A stretch of 43,648 nt of DNA, taken from contig DASXYG010000066.1 of NCBI GenBank assembly GCA_036502625.1, forward strand, positions 1 to 43,648. Direction: 5' to 3'. A program made the position numbers and the translations under genes. The notes beneath the pieces were generated by a model. That model saw nothing but the letters and a program-made list of their open reading frames with translations, made no database searches and was not told the origin of the DNA. Source of the stretch: DASXYG01 sp036502625 (GTDB lineage Bacteria; Actinomycetota; Actinomycetes; Streptosporangiales; Streptosporangiaceae). Each line of letters starts with the position of its first letter. Position 1 is the stretch's first letter. This document shows positions 23,478 through 31,404 of the stretch, in pieces.

Positions 23478-24337
23478 CCCTTCGCGGTCGGGGCCGTGAC
23501 GGACGTCCGGCCGGGGTCATCGGTACGCGGCCGGTAGCGCAGCGCCCAGGACTCGAGCAGCTCCACGACGCCCTGGATGATCAACATGCAGACCGCGAGC
23601 AGCAGCGTCCACGAGACGACCGACGCCATGTCGAAGAGCTGCTGCGCGGACAGCAGTTGGGCGCCCACCCCGACCGTGGCGCCGACGAGCTCGGCGATCA
23701 GCACCATCCGGATGCCGAGCCCGAGGTTGACCTTCCAGGACGTGAAGATGCCCGGGGTGATCGCCGGCAGCGTGATCTCCCGGAACAGCGCCCACCGGCC
23801 CGGACGGAACGAGCGCGCCATGTCGCGCAGCTCGGCGGGCACGGCGCGGTAGGAGTCGTACGTCTGAAGGGCGAAGCCGGGCAGCGTGACCAGCACCATG
23901 ACGAACCACACCCGCAGCTCGACGTTCGCGAACCAGATGACCGCGATGATCACCCAGGACAGCGACGGGATGCCCTGCACGAACCGGATCGGCGGCAGCA
24001 GGTAGCGCGCGGCGAGCGGGCGCGTGCCCATCAGCAGGCCGAGCGCGAGGCCGACGGCGAACGCGCCCACCAGGCCCACACCGACCCGCGCCAGCGTGGT
24101 GAACAGGCTGGCCAGCGTCTCGCCGGTGGTGAGGATCCGCCAGACCTCATGGGCCACGCTCGGGATGGTCGGCACGTCGTACGCGGGGGTGAACCGGGAG
24201 ACGATCGCCCAGACGGCGAGCAGCACCACGATGAGGATGGGCATGCTCGGGTCGCGCAGGCGCCGCCAGGTCGACTTCCTGGCGCCGGACCCGGTCTCCG
24301 GGGCGCGGGCCGACGGCGAAGCAGTTGAGGTGGCCAT
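23474..24337 (-). CDS. ABC transporter permease (SsuC/TauC type)
   Basis: A 287-residue inner-membrane permease from ATG 24337, with six hydrophobic segments. It begins after a ~30-residue basic cytoplasmic tail with PILIVVLLAVWAIVSRF. The EAA-type loop is AELRDMARSFRPGRWALFREITLP. This class imports sulfonates, taurine, nitrate, cyanate, pyrimidine precursors or aromatic acids. In a Mo-hydroxylase operon an aromatic or heteroaromatic acid is the best guess. It starts immediately after the binding-protein stop. Confidence 0.94.
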   Translation of the reverse strand: MATSTASPSARAPETGSGARKSTWRRLRDPSMPILIVVLLAVWAIVSRFTPAYDVPTIPSVAHEVWRILTTGETLASLFTTLARVGVGLVGAFAVGLALGLLMGTRPLAARYLLPPIRFVQGIPSLSWVIIAVIWFANVELRVWFVMVLVTLPGFALQTYDSYRAVPAELRDMARSFRPGRWALFREITLPAITPGIFTSWKVNLGLGIRMVLIAELVGATVGVGAQLLSAQQLFDMASVVSWTLLLAVCMLIIQGVVELLESWALRYRPRTDDPGRTSVTAPTAKG

Positions 24338-25372
24338 TCACAGCCCCTTGTAGACGATCGTGGACGGGGGCGTCCTGGTGAGGTAGCCGGTCTGCCGGCC
24401 GGCCCGGAAGACGGCGCCGATGCCGCCGGTGAGCGCGCTCGCCGGCTGGACGTTCAGCCGCAGGCGCGCGTTGTTCTCGATGAGGCCCTGGAGGGTCTTC
24501 GCCTTGCCGCGCGGCGTCGCCGCGGCGATGATCTTCGCGGCGGCCGCCGGGTTGTGCGCCGTCCACGTGGCCGCGTCGGCGTAGATGCGGTACAGCTTCG
24601 CGATCACGTCCGGATGCCTGCGCGCCCAGTCGCGGTGGGCGGCCAGCCCGAGGTACGGGATGCGGTCCGTGCCGAACGCCCGTTTCCAGTTCGCGAGGCC
24701 GATGTCCAGCGTGCGGATGCCCGGTTTCTTGGCGCGCAGCGAGGAGTACGCGGGCTCCCAGATCTCCGTCGCGTCGGCCCGGCCCATCAGCGCCATCGTC
24801 GACAGCCCCGCCGTGGTCTGGTTCAGCAGCTCGACCTTGCCGAGGTCGAGGCCGGCCTCCTTGGCGAACCACTCGAACATGGCGTGGTTGGTCGTACCGG
24901 TCGCCGCCGCGAGGCTGTGCCCCGGCAGGTCGCCGATGCCGCGGATGCCCGGATCGGAGGTGACGACCGAGGTGAAGTAGCCGAAGAGGTTGAACAGGTA
25001 CGTGACGTCCACGCCACGCTCGGTGCGCAGCGCCTCGGACAGCAGCGCCGCGCTGCCGCCCACCTGGTAGTGCCCGGACGCGAACTCGGTGTTGTAGTTG
25101 TCCGGCGTGGCGTAGGAGAACGCGATCCGCAGGCCGTGCGCGGTGTCGATGTGCCGCCCGGCGATCACCGCGGGGAGGAACGCGCCCAGCGACGGGGCCT
25201 GGAAGGCGAGGACCCGTACGGTCAGCCGGCCGTCCGCGCCGACGGACAGCGCCGGCGCCGCGCCGCACGCGGCCGTGAGGCCGAGCCCCGCCACCCCGAG
25301 CGCGGTGGCGCCCAGCATGGCGCGCCGGCTCAGCGCGGTGCCGTGCCCGCGGGCGTGGCTGGTTCGCGTCAT
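24338..25372 (-). CDS. NitT/TauT-type ABC substrate-binding lipoprotein
   Basis: A 344-residue binding protein. ATG 25372 is the start because a signal peptide follows: SRRAMLGATALG is a twin-arginine motif and TAAC (Cys36) a lipobox, indicating a Tat-exported lipoprotein. The mature part has LAFQAPSLGAFLPAVIAG, ASGHYQVGGSAALLSEAL, DLPGHSLAAATGTTNHAMFE and ADATEIWEPAYSSL, which place it with SsuA/TauA-like proteins. It presents substrate to the permease and ATPase encoded next. It follows the IclR gene by 17 bases, so the regulator belongs to the same transcript. Confidence 0.93.
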   Translation of the reverse strand: MTRTSHARGHGTALSRRAMLGATALGVAGLGLTAACGAAPALSVGADGRLTVRVLAFQAPSLGAFLPAVIAGRHIDTAHGLRIAFSYATPDNYNTEFASGHYQVGGSAALLSEALRTERGVDVTYLFNLFGYFTSVVTSDPGIRGIGDLPGHSLAAATGTTNHAMFEWFAKEAGLDLGKVELLNQTTAGLSTMALMGRADATEIWEPAYSSLRAKKPGIRTLDIGLANWKRAFGTDRIPYLGLAAHRDWARRHPDVIAKLYRIYADAATWTAHNPAAAAKIIAAATPRGKAKTLQGLIENNARLRLNVQPASALTGGIGAVFRAGRQTGYLTRTPPSTIVYKGL

Positions 25373-25389
25373 TGGTTCCTCCGGTGCGG

Positions 25390-26190
25390 TCAGTGCCGGG
25401 CGGCGGCGGTGACCAGCGCGGCGGGGCCGCCGAGCGCCGCCGAGACGGCGATCGCGGCGGACACCGTCTGGTCCCGCAGGTCGGCGAAGCGGTTCCGGCC
25501 GAAGCGGTGCTCCGGCAGGCAGATGCCGACGGACGCGATCACCCGCCCGGTGTGGTCGCGTACGGGCGCGGCCACGCCGCCCACGCCGTCGCGGTAGCTG
25601 CCGTGGTTCGTGCCGTAGCCGTCGCGCCGCACCTTCTCCAGCAGCGCGGCGAGCTTCTCCGGGGCGGTGATCGACCGCTCGGTGTACGCCGGCAGCGGCC
25701 CGGCCAGCACCGACTCGATCTCCGCGGCGTCCTGGAAGGCGAGCAGCGCGCGGCCGGTGGCCACGCAGGTCGCCGGGCAGCGCCGGCCGACGTACGACTT
25801 CGCCACGACGGGCTGCCGGCTCTCCAGCTTGTCGACGTAGACGACGTCGCCGTGGTCGTAGACGGCCAGGTGGATGGTCTCCCCGGTGCGCTCGTTGAGC
25901 GCCGCCAGGTGGGGTGCGGCGGTGGCCCGCATGTCCAGGTTCTGCGCCCACATGCTGCCGAGCTCGAAGCAGCGCACCCCGGCGGAGTAGCGCGACGTGT
26001 GCGGGTCCCGCGTCACGTAACCCCGGCCGTGCAGGGTCGTCAGCAGCCGGTGCACGGTCGCCTTCGGCCCGCCGACCGCCGCCACGACCTCGGCGAACGT
26101 GTGCGGGCTGCCCGCCTGCGCGAGGAACTCGAGGATGTCGAGCGACCGGTCGAGCTGGGCACTGCCAACAGAGTTGGACCGCTGTTCCAT
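25390..26190 (-). CDS. IclR-family transcriptional regulator
   Basis: A 266-residue regulator from ATG 26190. The N-terminal winged helix-turn-helix is LDRSLDILEFLAQAGSPHTF, then TVHRLLTTLHGRGYVTRD. The C-terminal IclR effector domain has LAALNERTGETIHLAVYD, VDKLESRQPV, CPATCVATGRALLA and GVGGVAAPVRDHTGRVIASV. IclR proteins commonly control aromatic and heteroaromatic catabolism in response to a pathway metabolite. It is the first gene of the operon and sits divergent to a flavin reductase gene 105 bases away. A sigma-70-like promoter lies directly upstream. Confidence 0.94.
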   Translation of the reverse strand: MEQRSNSVGSAQLDRSLDILEFLAQAGSPHTFAEVVAAVGGPKATVHRLLTTLHGRGYVTRDPHTSRYSAGVRCFELGSMWAQNLDMRATAAPHLAALNERTGETIHLAVYDHGDVVYVDKLESRQPVVAKSYVGRRCPATCVATGRALLAFQDAAEIESVLAGPLPAYTERSITAPEKLAALLEKVRRDGYGTNHGSYRDGVGGVAAPVRDHTGRVIASVGICLPEHRFGRNRFADLRDQTVSAAIAVSAALGGPAALVTAAARH

Positions 26191-26226
26191 CTCTGTTTTG
26201 TAGTTGATCCATAGTTTCAGTGTCAA
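26191..26226 (-). promoter_or_regulatory. promoter of the iclR/Mo-hydroxylase operon
   Basis: On the minus strand TTGACA (26226-26221) and TACAAA (26202-26197) are 18 bases apart, and the -10 ends six bases before ATG 26190, so the transcript may be leaderless. A perfect inverted repeat CCAACAGAGTTGG lies at 26165-26177, inside the first codons. It is a possible operator. Confidence 0.6.
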
Positions 26227-26283
26227 TACCGCGCAACCCGCGCGTTGTGGACGCCGTACGGCCACGGTCGCGCGGTGATCGGC

Positions 26284-26298
26284 GATAATGCGCGGATG
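26284..26298 (+). promoter_or_regulatory. leaderless-type -10 element for the flavin reductase gene
   Basis: GATAAT at 26284-26289, six bases, then ATG 26296. It is the best -10 match among the leaderless starts here, and there is no ribosome site. Confidence 0.6.
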
Positions 26299-26787
26299 AG
26301 CGTGGCGCCGCAGGACTTCAAGGACGCCGTAGGCGCGTACGCCTCCGGCGTGACGCTGGTGACCGTACGCGACGGCCGCGACGACATCGGCTCGACGGTG
26401 ACGTCCTTCATGTCGCTGTCGCTGGAACCGCCGATGGTGGCGGTCGCGATCGCCGCGGAGTCCTACCTGACGGAGGCCCTGACCCGCGCGTCCGCCTTCG
26501 CCGTAACGATCCTGTCCGCCGACCAGAAGCCCCTGGCGGGCCGCTTCACCGCCGCGGGCCGCCCCAGCGCCCGCCTCCTCCTGGCCAACGTCCCCCACCA
26601 CCGCGGCCAATCCACCGAGGCCCTAATCGTGGACGAGTCCTGCGCCGCCCTGGAATGCACGATCACCACCCCCCTCCCGTACGGCGACCACACCCTCTTC
26701 CCGGCCGTGGTCACCCAAATCGACCACATCACCCCCTCCGCCCACCCCCTCCTCCACCACAACGGCACTTACACCACCCACGCCTAG
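26296..26787 (+). CDS. flavin reductase family protein (HpaC-like)
   Basis: A 163-residue FMN-binding split-barrel protein. ATG 26296 is chosen over 26245 because the domain starts there (QDFKDAVGAYASGVTLVTV) and a -10 element lies six bases upstream. Further landmarks are TSFMSLSLEPPMVAVAI, SAFAVTILSADQKPLAGRF and the ECTITTPLPYGDHTLF...V block. Such proteins reduce FMN or FAD with NAD(P)H for a partner monooxygenase. No partner monooxygenase is in this window. Being divergent from the iclR operon, it may serve the same pathway. Confidence 0.88.
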   Translation: MSVAPQDFKDAVGAYASGVTLVTVRDGRDDIGSTVTSFMSLSLEPPMVAVAIAAESYLTEALTRASAFAVTILSADQKPLAGRFTAAGRPSARLLLANVPHHRGQSTEALIVDESCAALECTITTPLPYGDHTLFPAVVTQIDHITPSAHPLLHHNGTYTTHA

Positions 26788-26838
26788 CCCACCCCGCGCC
26801 GCCCCGAAACCCACGCGCTCCGGAAACCCCACCCCCGA

Positions 26839-27059
26839 AAAGGCCGCGCTGACGCGCGACAGATTTCCCGCGCCCTCAGCGAGCCATATCCTTCGCCGGG
26901 CCGCGAAGCTGCCGCCCCACCACAACGCCCTCGCCCCCCGCGCCGCCCACACCCGGAAACTCCGCCAAGAACCGCCCGACAAAGGCCGCGCTGGCGCGCG
27001 ACTGACCCCCCGCGCACCCAGCGAGCCATATCCTTCGCCGGGCCGCGAAGCTGCCGCCC
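26839..27059 (+). repeat. repeat family 1, two direct copies
   Basis: Copies begin at 26839 and 26981 (period 142). Each starts with AAAGGCCGCGCTGRCGCGCG and ends with GGCCGCGAAGCTGCCGCC. The middle differs at a few positions. Confidence 0.8.
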
Positions 27060-27153
27060 TTGCCAAGCCGCGCCCCACCGCAGTTCCCCAGCAACCGGCC
27101 ATCCACCAGCGCGGCATTCCCTCGCCACACCCCAACAAGAGCACGACCCACAC

Positions 27154-27512
27154 GAGCGACAGCCTCGCGGCCCAACCAAGAACAAGCCCCAGTAAGGACG
27201 CGGAAATCAGTCGCGCGCCAGCGCGGCCTTTCTCCACCGGACACCCGCCCCACCCCCCGCAAGACCGCGCCCCGCGCGACACGCTCCACCGCCCCAGCAC
27301 CGCGCTCCTCAGCGGAGCCGCATGGCCGCCCCCCACGCGACACCACACCTCCGGAGAGGCGAAGGCCCCGGCCAGCTTCGAGCGACAGCCCCGCGGCCCA
27401 ACCAAGAACAAGCCCCACCAAGGACGCGGAAAACAGTCGCGCGCCAGCGCGGCCTTTCCCGTACGGGCATCAGCCCCCCGCAGAGACCCCGCCCGCGCGC
27501 CAGCGCGGCCTT
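27154..27512 (-). repeat. repeat family 2, two full copies and one core copy
   Basis: Full copies are at 27154-27232 and 27380-27458 (226 apart), each ending with the core GCGCGCCAGCGCGGCCTTTC. An isolated core lies at about 27496-27512. The core can fold on itself (CGCGC-GCCA-GCGCG), like a REP-type hairpin, and sits inverted relative to family 1. The cluster lies downstream of the xylulokinase gene. Confidence 0.78.
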
Positions 27513-27546
27513 CCCCATACGGACACCAGCCCCCCGCACCCCCGCC

Positions 27547-29025
27547 CTAGCGCCCCGACGCACCCCCCAGCGCCGCCCCCAGCCGCTCCCGCGCGGCATC
27601 ATCACGCGCCACCGCCTCGATCATGTGCCCCTCGGTGGTGTTCCAGCGGTGGGCGATCGCCGCGGGGCGCTCCCCCGTAAGCAGCCCAGCCGCCTGGGCC
27701 GCGGCTCCCAGGGCTACGAGCTCGGTGTTGCGCGGGATCACCAGCGGACGCCCCGAGAGCCTGGCCACGGTGTCGCGCCAGGCGGTGCCGCGGGCGCCGC
27801 CGCCGACCAGGACGATCGGCTCCTCGGATGCCGGCTCGCCCGTGGCGCCGTTGATGGCGTCGAGGCCGGTGAGGAGGGTGAACACGGCGCCCTCGTACGC
27901 GGCGCGGAGGATCTGGCCTGCCGTGGTGGTGTGGCGGAGGCCGGTGAGCGTTCCGGTGGCGGTGGGGAGGTTCGGGGTGCGCTCGCCGTCGAGGAACGGG
28001 AGCATCACGACCTCGCCGCCGGGCTCCACGGCCTCGCGGTCGCGGCCGAGCCAGCCGGCGACGCGGTCGATGGCCTCGGTGCAGTTGAGCGTGCAGGCCA
28101 GCGGGAGGTAGCCGTCCACGGCGTCGCAGAACCCGGCGACGATGCCGTGCGGGTCGGTCGTACGGGACGGGGACGCGGTGTAGACGGTGCCGGATGTGCC
28201 GAGGCTCAGGGCGGGGCTGCGGGCCGCGGCCGTGGCGTCGAACCCCAGGCCGAGCGCCGCCGCCATGTTGTCGCCCGTGCCCGCCGCGACCAGCGCGCCC
28301 GCCGCGGCCGGCACATCGCGTACCGCGGGCTCGGCCACCGTCCCCGCGGGTTTCCCGGCCGGGACGACGCGCGGCAGCAACTCCGGGTCGAGCCGTACGC
28401 CAGGCAGCCCGAGGATGTCCGGGTCATAGTCCTCGCGAACCGTGGAGTACCACCCGGTGCCGGACGCGTCCCCCCGGTCGGTGACGCCCATACCGGACGC
28501 GCCGCCCCCACCGGACGCCCCGGCCCCCATCAGCCGCCCCGTGAGGTAGTCATGCGGCAGCCGCACCCCCCGGGTGGCCGCCGCCACCGACGGCTCGTGC
28601 GCACGCAGCGCCGCCCACTTCGTCACCGTGATGCTCGCGACCGGCACGGTCCCGGTCCGCTCCGCCCACGCCGCCGCACCACCGAGCGCCGCGGTCAGCT
28701 CCTCGGCCTGCGGCGCCGAGCGGGTGTCGTTCCACAGCAGCGCCCGCCGCAGCGGCACGCCCTCCGCGTCGAGCACGACCAGCCCGTGCTGCTGGCCGCC
28801 CACGGAGAGCGCGGCGATCGTACGGACCCCCGCGTCGCGCACCGCGGCGGCCAGCGCCTCGGCGAGCGCCGTCCACCACTGGGCGGGGTCGGACTCGCGG
28901 GCGCCGCCGGTGCCGGTCACCTGGTGCGCGGCGCGGCCGACCCCGATGACGGCGCCGTCGTCGGTGTCGACGAGCAGCACCTTGGCCGACTGTGTGGAGC
29001 TGTCAATCCCGGCGACGACCGCCAT
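27547..29025 (-). CDS. xylB: xylulokinase-like FGGY sugar kinase
   Basis: A 492-residue carbohydrate kinase from ATG 29025. The N-terminal FGGY domain has GIDSSTQSAKVLLVD (phosphate binding), SVGGQQHGLVVLD and LLWNDTRSAPQAEEL, as in xylulokinases. The C-terminal domain has GTGDNMAAALGLG (catalytic Asp), SLGTSGTVYTAS and LVGGGARGTAWRDTVARLSGRPL. It phosphorylates D-xylulose or a similar ketose with ATP. A Gly/Ser-rich insertion (~167-190) separates LPHDYLTGRLMG from WYSTVREDYDPDILG. Divergent from the DeoR regulator and polyol ABC/dehydrogenase operon, so it completes polyol to ketose to ketose-5-phosphate. Confidence 0.94.
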   Translation of the reverse strand: MAVVAGIDSSTQSAKVLLVDTDDGAVIGVGRAAHQVTGTGGARESDPAQWWTALAEALAAAVRDAGVRTIAALSVGGQQHGLVVLDAEGVPLRRALLWNDTRSAPQAEELTAALGGAAAWAERTGTVPVASITVTKWAALRAHEPSVAAATRGVRLPHDYLTGRLMGAGASGGGGASGMGVTDRGDASGTGWYSTVREDYDPDILGLPGVRLDPELLPRVVPAGKPAGTVAEPAVRDVPAAAGALVAAGTGDNMAAALGLGFDATAAARSPALSLGTSGTVYTASPSRTTDPHGIVAGFCDAVDGYLPLACTLNCTEAIDRVAGWLGRDREAVEPGGEVVMLPFLDGERTPNLPTATGTLTGLRHTTTAGQILRAAYEGAVFTLLTGLDAINGATGEPASEEPIVLVGGGARGTAWRDTVARLSGRPLVIPRNTELVALGAAAQAAGLLTGERPAAIAHRWNTTEGHMIEAVARDDAARERLGAALGGASGR

Positions 29026-29156
29026 CGAACCTCCAGCGCTGGCTACGCCGCCACCGTACGGCAGGGACGGCTCCCCGTGAACGGGCGAACACGATGCCCG
29101 ATCATGCCCACTTCCAGGACAGACTCAGACACCATGATCCATCGGGAAATCAGGCA

Positions 29157-29206
29157 TTGACCGGTTCGTAACGTCACCGCATAATGTCGCACAACCGGTC
29201 ACGAAC
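29157..29206 (+). promoter_or_regulatory. promoter and repeated sites of the deoR/polyol operon
   Basis: TTGACC (29157-29162) and CATAAT (29180-29185) are 17 bases apart, a good sigma-70-type promoter. Two direct copies of a motif like ACCGGTYNCGWAAC lie at 29160-29172 and 29194-29206, one overlapping the -35 and one just past the -10, about 34 bases apart. They are good candidates for the DeoR operator. Confidence 0.68.
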
Positions 29207-29220
29207 GGAAGGACTCGGGC

Positions 29221-29985
29221 GTGTACGCAGCGGAGCGTCAGCAGGCGATCCACCGGGAGGCGCAGCGTACGGGCCGCGTCGAGGTGGCCGCCCTCGCCCG
29301 CGCGTACGGCGTCTCGCCGGAGACGATCCGCCGCGACCTGGCCGCCCTCCACGACGCCGGAACGCTGCGCCGGGTGCACGGCGGCGCGATCCTCGCCGAG
29401 CGGCTGGTGTCGTTCGAGCGCGGCCTGCCCGACCGGTCGAGCGTGATGGCCGAGCAGAAGCTGCGCATCGGCCGCGCCGCGCTCGACCTCGTCCCCGAGG
29501 GCGGCACGCTGTTCGTCGAGGGCGGCTCCACGCCCGGCGTGTTCGCCGAGCTGCTGCCGCAGAACTGGGACCTCACCGTCGTGACCACCGGCCTGCCGAT
29601 CGCCGTCGAGCTGGCGGCGCGCGCGGGCTTCACCGTGCACCTCGTCGGCGGCCGGGTCCGCGGCCGCACCCTCGCGGCGGTCGACGACTGGGCCGTGCAC
29701 ACGCTGCGCGGCGTACGGGTCGACGTCGCGTTCCTCGGCACGAACGGGTTCTCCGCCGAGGACGGCCTCACCACACCCGACTCCGCCGAGGCGGCCGTCA
29801 AGCGGGCGGCGCTCGGCATCGCCGGGCAGACCGTGCTGCTCGCCGACAACACCAAGATCAACGCGAAGTGCCTCTGCCGCTACGGCGACGCGTCCGACAT
29901 CGACCTGCTCGTCACCGATGACGGCGTCCCGGCGCGCGAGGTCAGGCGCCTGCGCGAGGGCGGCCTGGAGGTGCGCATCAGTTAG
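29221..29985 (+). CDS. DeoR-family transcriptional regulator
   Basis: A 254-residue regulator from GTG 29221, after GGAAGGA. The N-terminal helix-turn-helix is RVEVAALARAYGVSPETIRR, then DLAALHDAGTLRRVHGGA, the DeoR signature. The C-terminal sugar-phosphate-sensing domain shows AALDLVPEGGTLFVEGGST, LTVVTTGLPIAVELA, FLGTNGFSAEDGLTTPD and VLLADNTKIN. DeoR proteins typically repress until a sugar phosphate binds; the xylulokinase product would fit. It leads the polyol operon and is divergent from xylB, with the shared control region between them. Confidence 0.94.
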   Translation: MYAAERQQAIHREAQRTGRVEVAALARAYGVSPETIRRDLAALHDAGTLRRVHGGAILAERLVSFERGLPDRSSVMAEQKLRIGRAALDLVPEGGTLFVEGGSTPGVFAELLPQNWDLTVVTTGLPIAVELAARAGFTVHLVGGRVRGRTLAAVDDWAVHTLRGVRVDVAFLGTNGFSAEDGLTTPDSAEAAVKRAALGIAGQTVLLADNTKINAKCLCRYGDASDIDLLVTDDGVPAREVRRLREGGLEVRIS

Positions 29986-30015
29986 CCAGGAGACGACGAA
30001 CCGGGAGGCGTGCGC

Positions 30016-31398
30016 ATGCGTGTATCCGGCCGGAGACCCGGCCGCCCGACCATGCCGTTCAGGGCCGGCCTGACGGCGTGCGGCCTGCTCCTCGCCACCG
30101 CGTGCGCGGGGGCCGGCGCCGCCGGCGGCGGTTCCGGGCAGGTGGTGACCGTCGCGGTCGTGTCCAACCCGCAGATGACCGACATCAAGACGCTGACACC
30201 GGAGTTCGAGCGCGCGCATCCGGGCGTACGGGTCAAGTACGTATCGCTCCCGGAGAACGAGGCGCGCGACAAGATCACCCAGTCCGTGGCGACGCACAGC
30301 GGCGTGTTCGACGTCGTCATGATCAGCAACTACGAGACGCCGATCTGGGCGCGCAACGGCTGGCTGACCGACCTCCAGTCGCGCGCCGCCTCCACCCCCG
30401 GCTACGACCCGGGCGACATCCTCCCGAACATCAGCAAGTCGCTGCAGTACCGCGGCCACCTCTACTCCGTGCCGTTCTACGGCGAGGGCTCGTTCCTGAT
30501 GTACCGCAAGGACATCTTCGCCGCGCACCACCTGACGATGCCCGCGCACCCCACGTGGGGCCAGGTCGCGGCGCTCGCCCACAAGCTCAACGACCCCGCG
30601 CACGACCGGGCCGGCATCTGCCTGCGCGGCAAGCCCGGCTGGGGCGAGGTCCTGGCCCCGCTCGACACCGTCGTCAACACGTTCGGCGGCCGCTGGTTCG
30701 ACCCGTCGTGGAACGCCACGCTCAACTCCCCCGAGGTCAACCAGGCGGTGAGCTTCTACACGAACCTGGTCCGTACGGCCGGCGAGCCCGGCGCGGCGAC
30801 CTCCGGGTTCACCGAGTGCCTGACCGACTACTCCGAGGGCAACGCCGCGATGATGTACGACTCCACGGTCGCGGCCAGCACCCTGGAGGACCCGACGAGC
30901 AGCAAGGTCGTCGGCAAGACCGGCTACGTGGCCGCCCCCGTGCAGCGCACGAAGCACAGCGGCTGGCTGTACACCTGGTCGCTCGGCATCCCGAAGACGA
31001 CGACGAACAAGGCCGCCGCCTGGGCGTACACCCAGTGGGCGACGTCCAAGCAGTACATCAAGCTGGTCGGCGACAAGCTCGGCTGGGCGCGGCTCCCTCC
31101 GGGCAGCCGCACCTCCACCTACCAGCTCCCGCAGTACAAGAAGGCGGCGGGCGCGTTCGCCGGGCCGACGCTCGACGCCATCTCCCACGCCGACCAGTCG
31201 CACCCCAGCGTCAAGCCGGTGCCCTACACCGGCATCCAGTTCGTCGACATCCCCGAGTTCGTCGACCTCGGCACCCGGACGAGCCAGCAGTTCAGCGCCG
31301 CGATCGCCGGACAGAAGACCGTCACCGAAGCGCTGGCCCAGTCGCAGGCGTACGCCGCGACCGTCGCCGAGACCTACCGCACCGCCGGGAAGGGGTGA
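30016..31398 (+). CDS. polyol/sugar ABC transporter substrate-binding lipoprotein
   Basis: A 460-residue extracellular binding protein. ATG 30016 gives an 8-base spacer to GGGAGG (30002-30007); the in-frame GTG 30010 would be too close. The signal peptide ends in lipobox ATAC (Cys30). The mature part has TVAVVSNPQMTDIKTLTPEF, VRVKYVSLPENEARDKITQS, FDVVMISNYETPIW and YSVPFYGEGSFLMYRKDIF. This resembles the sorbitol/mannitol-binding (SmoE/MtlE-like) group. First transporter gene after deoR; the downstream zinc dehydrogenase and xylulokinase support a polyol ligand such as xylitol, arabitol, sorbitol or mannitol. Confidence 0.92.
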   Translation: MRVSGRRPGRPTMPFRAGLTACGLLLATACAGAGAAGGGSGQVVTVAVVSNPQMTDIKTLTPEFERAHPGVRVKYVSLPENEARDKITQSVATHSGVFDVVMISNYETPIWARNGWLTDLQSRAASTPGYDPGDILPNISKSLQYRGHLYSVPFYGEGSFLMYRKDIFAAHHLTMPAHPTWGQVAALAHKLNDPAHDRAGICLRGKPGWGEVLAPLDTVVNTFGGRWFDPSWNATLNSPEVNQAVSFYTNLVRTAGEPGAATSGFTECLTDYSEGNAAMMYDSTVAASTLEDPTSSKVVGKTGYVAAPVQRTKHSGWLYTWSLGIPKTTTNKAAAWAYTQWATSKQYIKLVGDKLGWARLPPGSRTSTYQLPQYKKAAGAFAGPTLDAISHADQSHPSVKPVPYTGIQFVDIPEFVDLGTRTSQQFSAAIAGQKTVTEALAQSQAYAATVAETYRTAGKG

Positions 31399-31404
31399 GC
31401 GGCC

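Larger units (their letters stand above)
26788..27546. repeat. non-coding stretch with repeat cluster
   Basis: No credible gene is seen in these 759 bases; the long minus-strand open frames here encode Gly/Arg/Ala-rich repetitive sequence. The stretch holds two repeat families. Family 1 (~79 bases) is at 26839-26918 and 26981-27059 and contains GAGCCATATCCTTCGCCGGG. Family 2 (79 bases) is at 27154-27232 and 27380-27458 and contains GCGGCCCAACCAAGAACAAG; about 75 of 79 positions match. The first ~24 bases of family 1 (AAAGGCCGCGCTGGCGCGCG) are the reverse complement of the last ~24 of family 2. Confidence 0.8.

Noticed and set aside
26623..27421. Overlapping minus-strand open frames in the repeat region (e.g. 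26623-27411 and 26876-27421)
   Set aside because: They are built from the DNA repeats (repeated FAARRRIWLA-type and PRWRAT-type segments), have Gly/Arg-rich composition and no domain. They overlap the true flavin reductase at one end.
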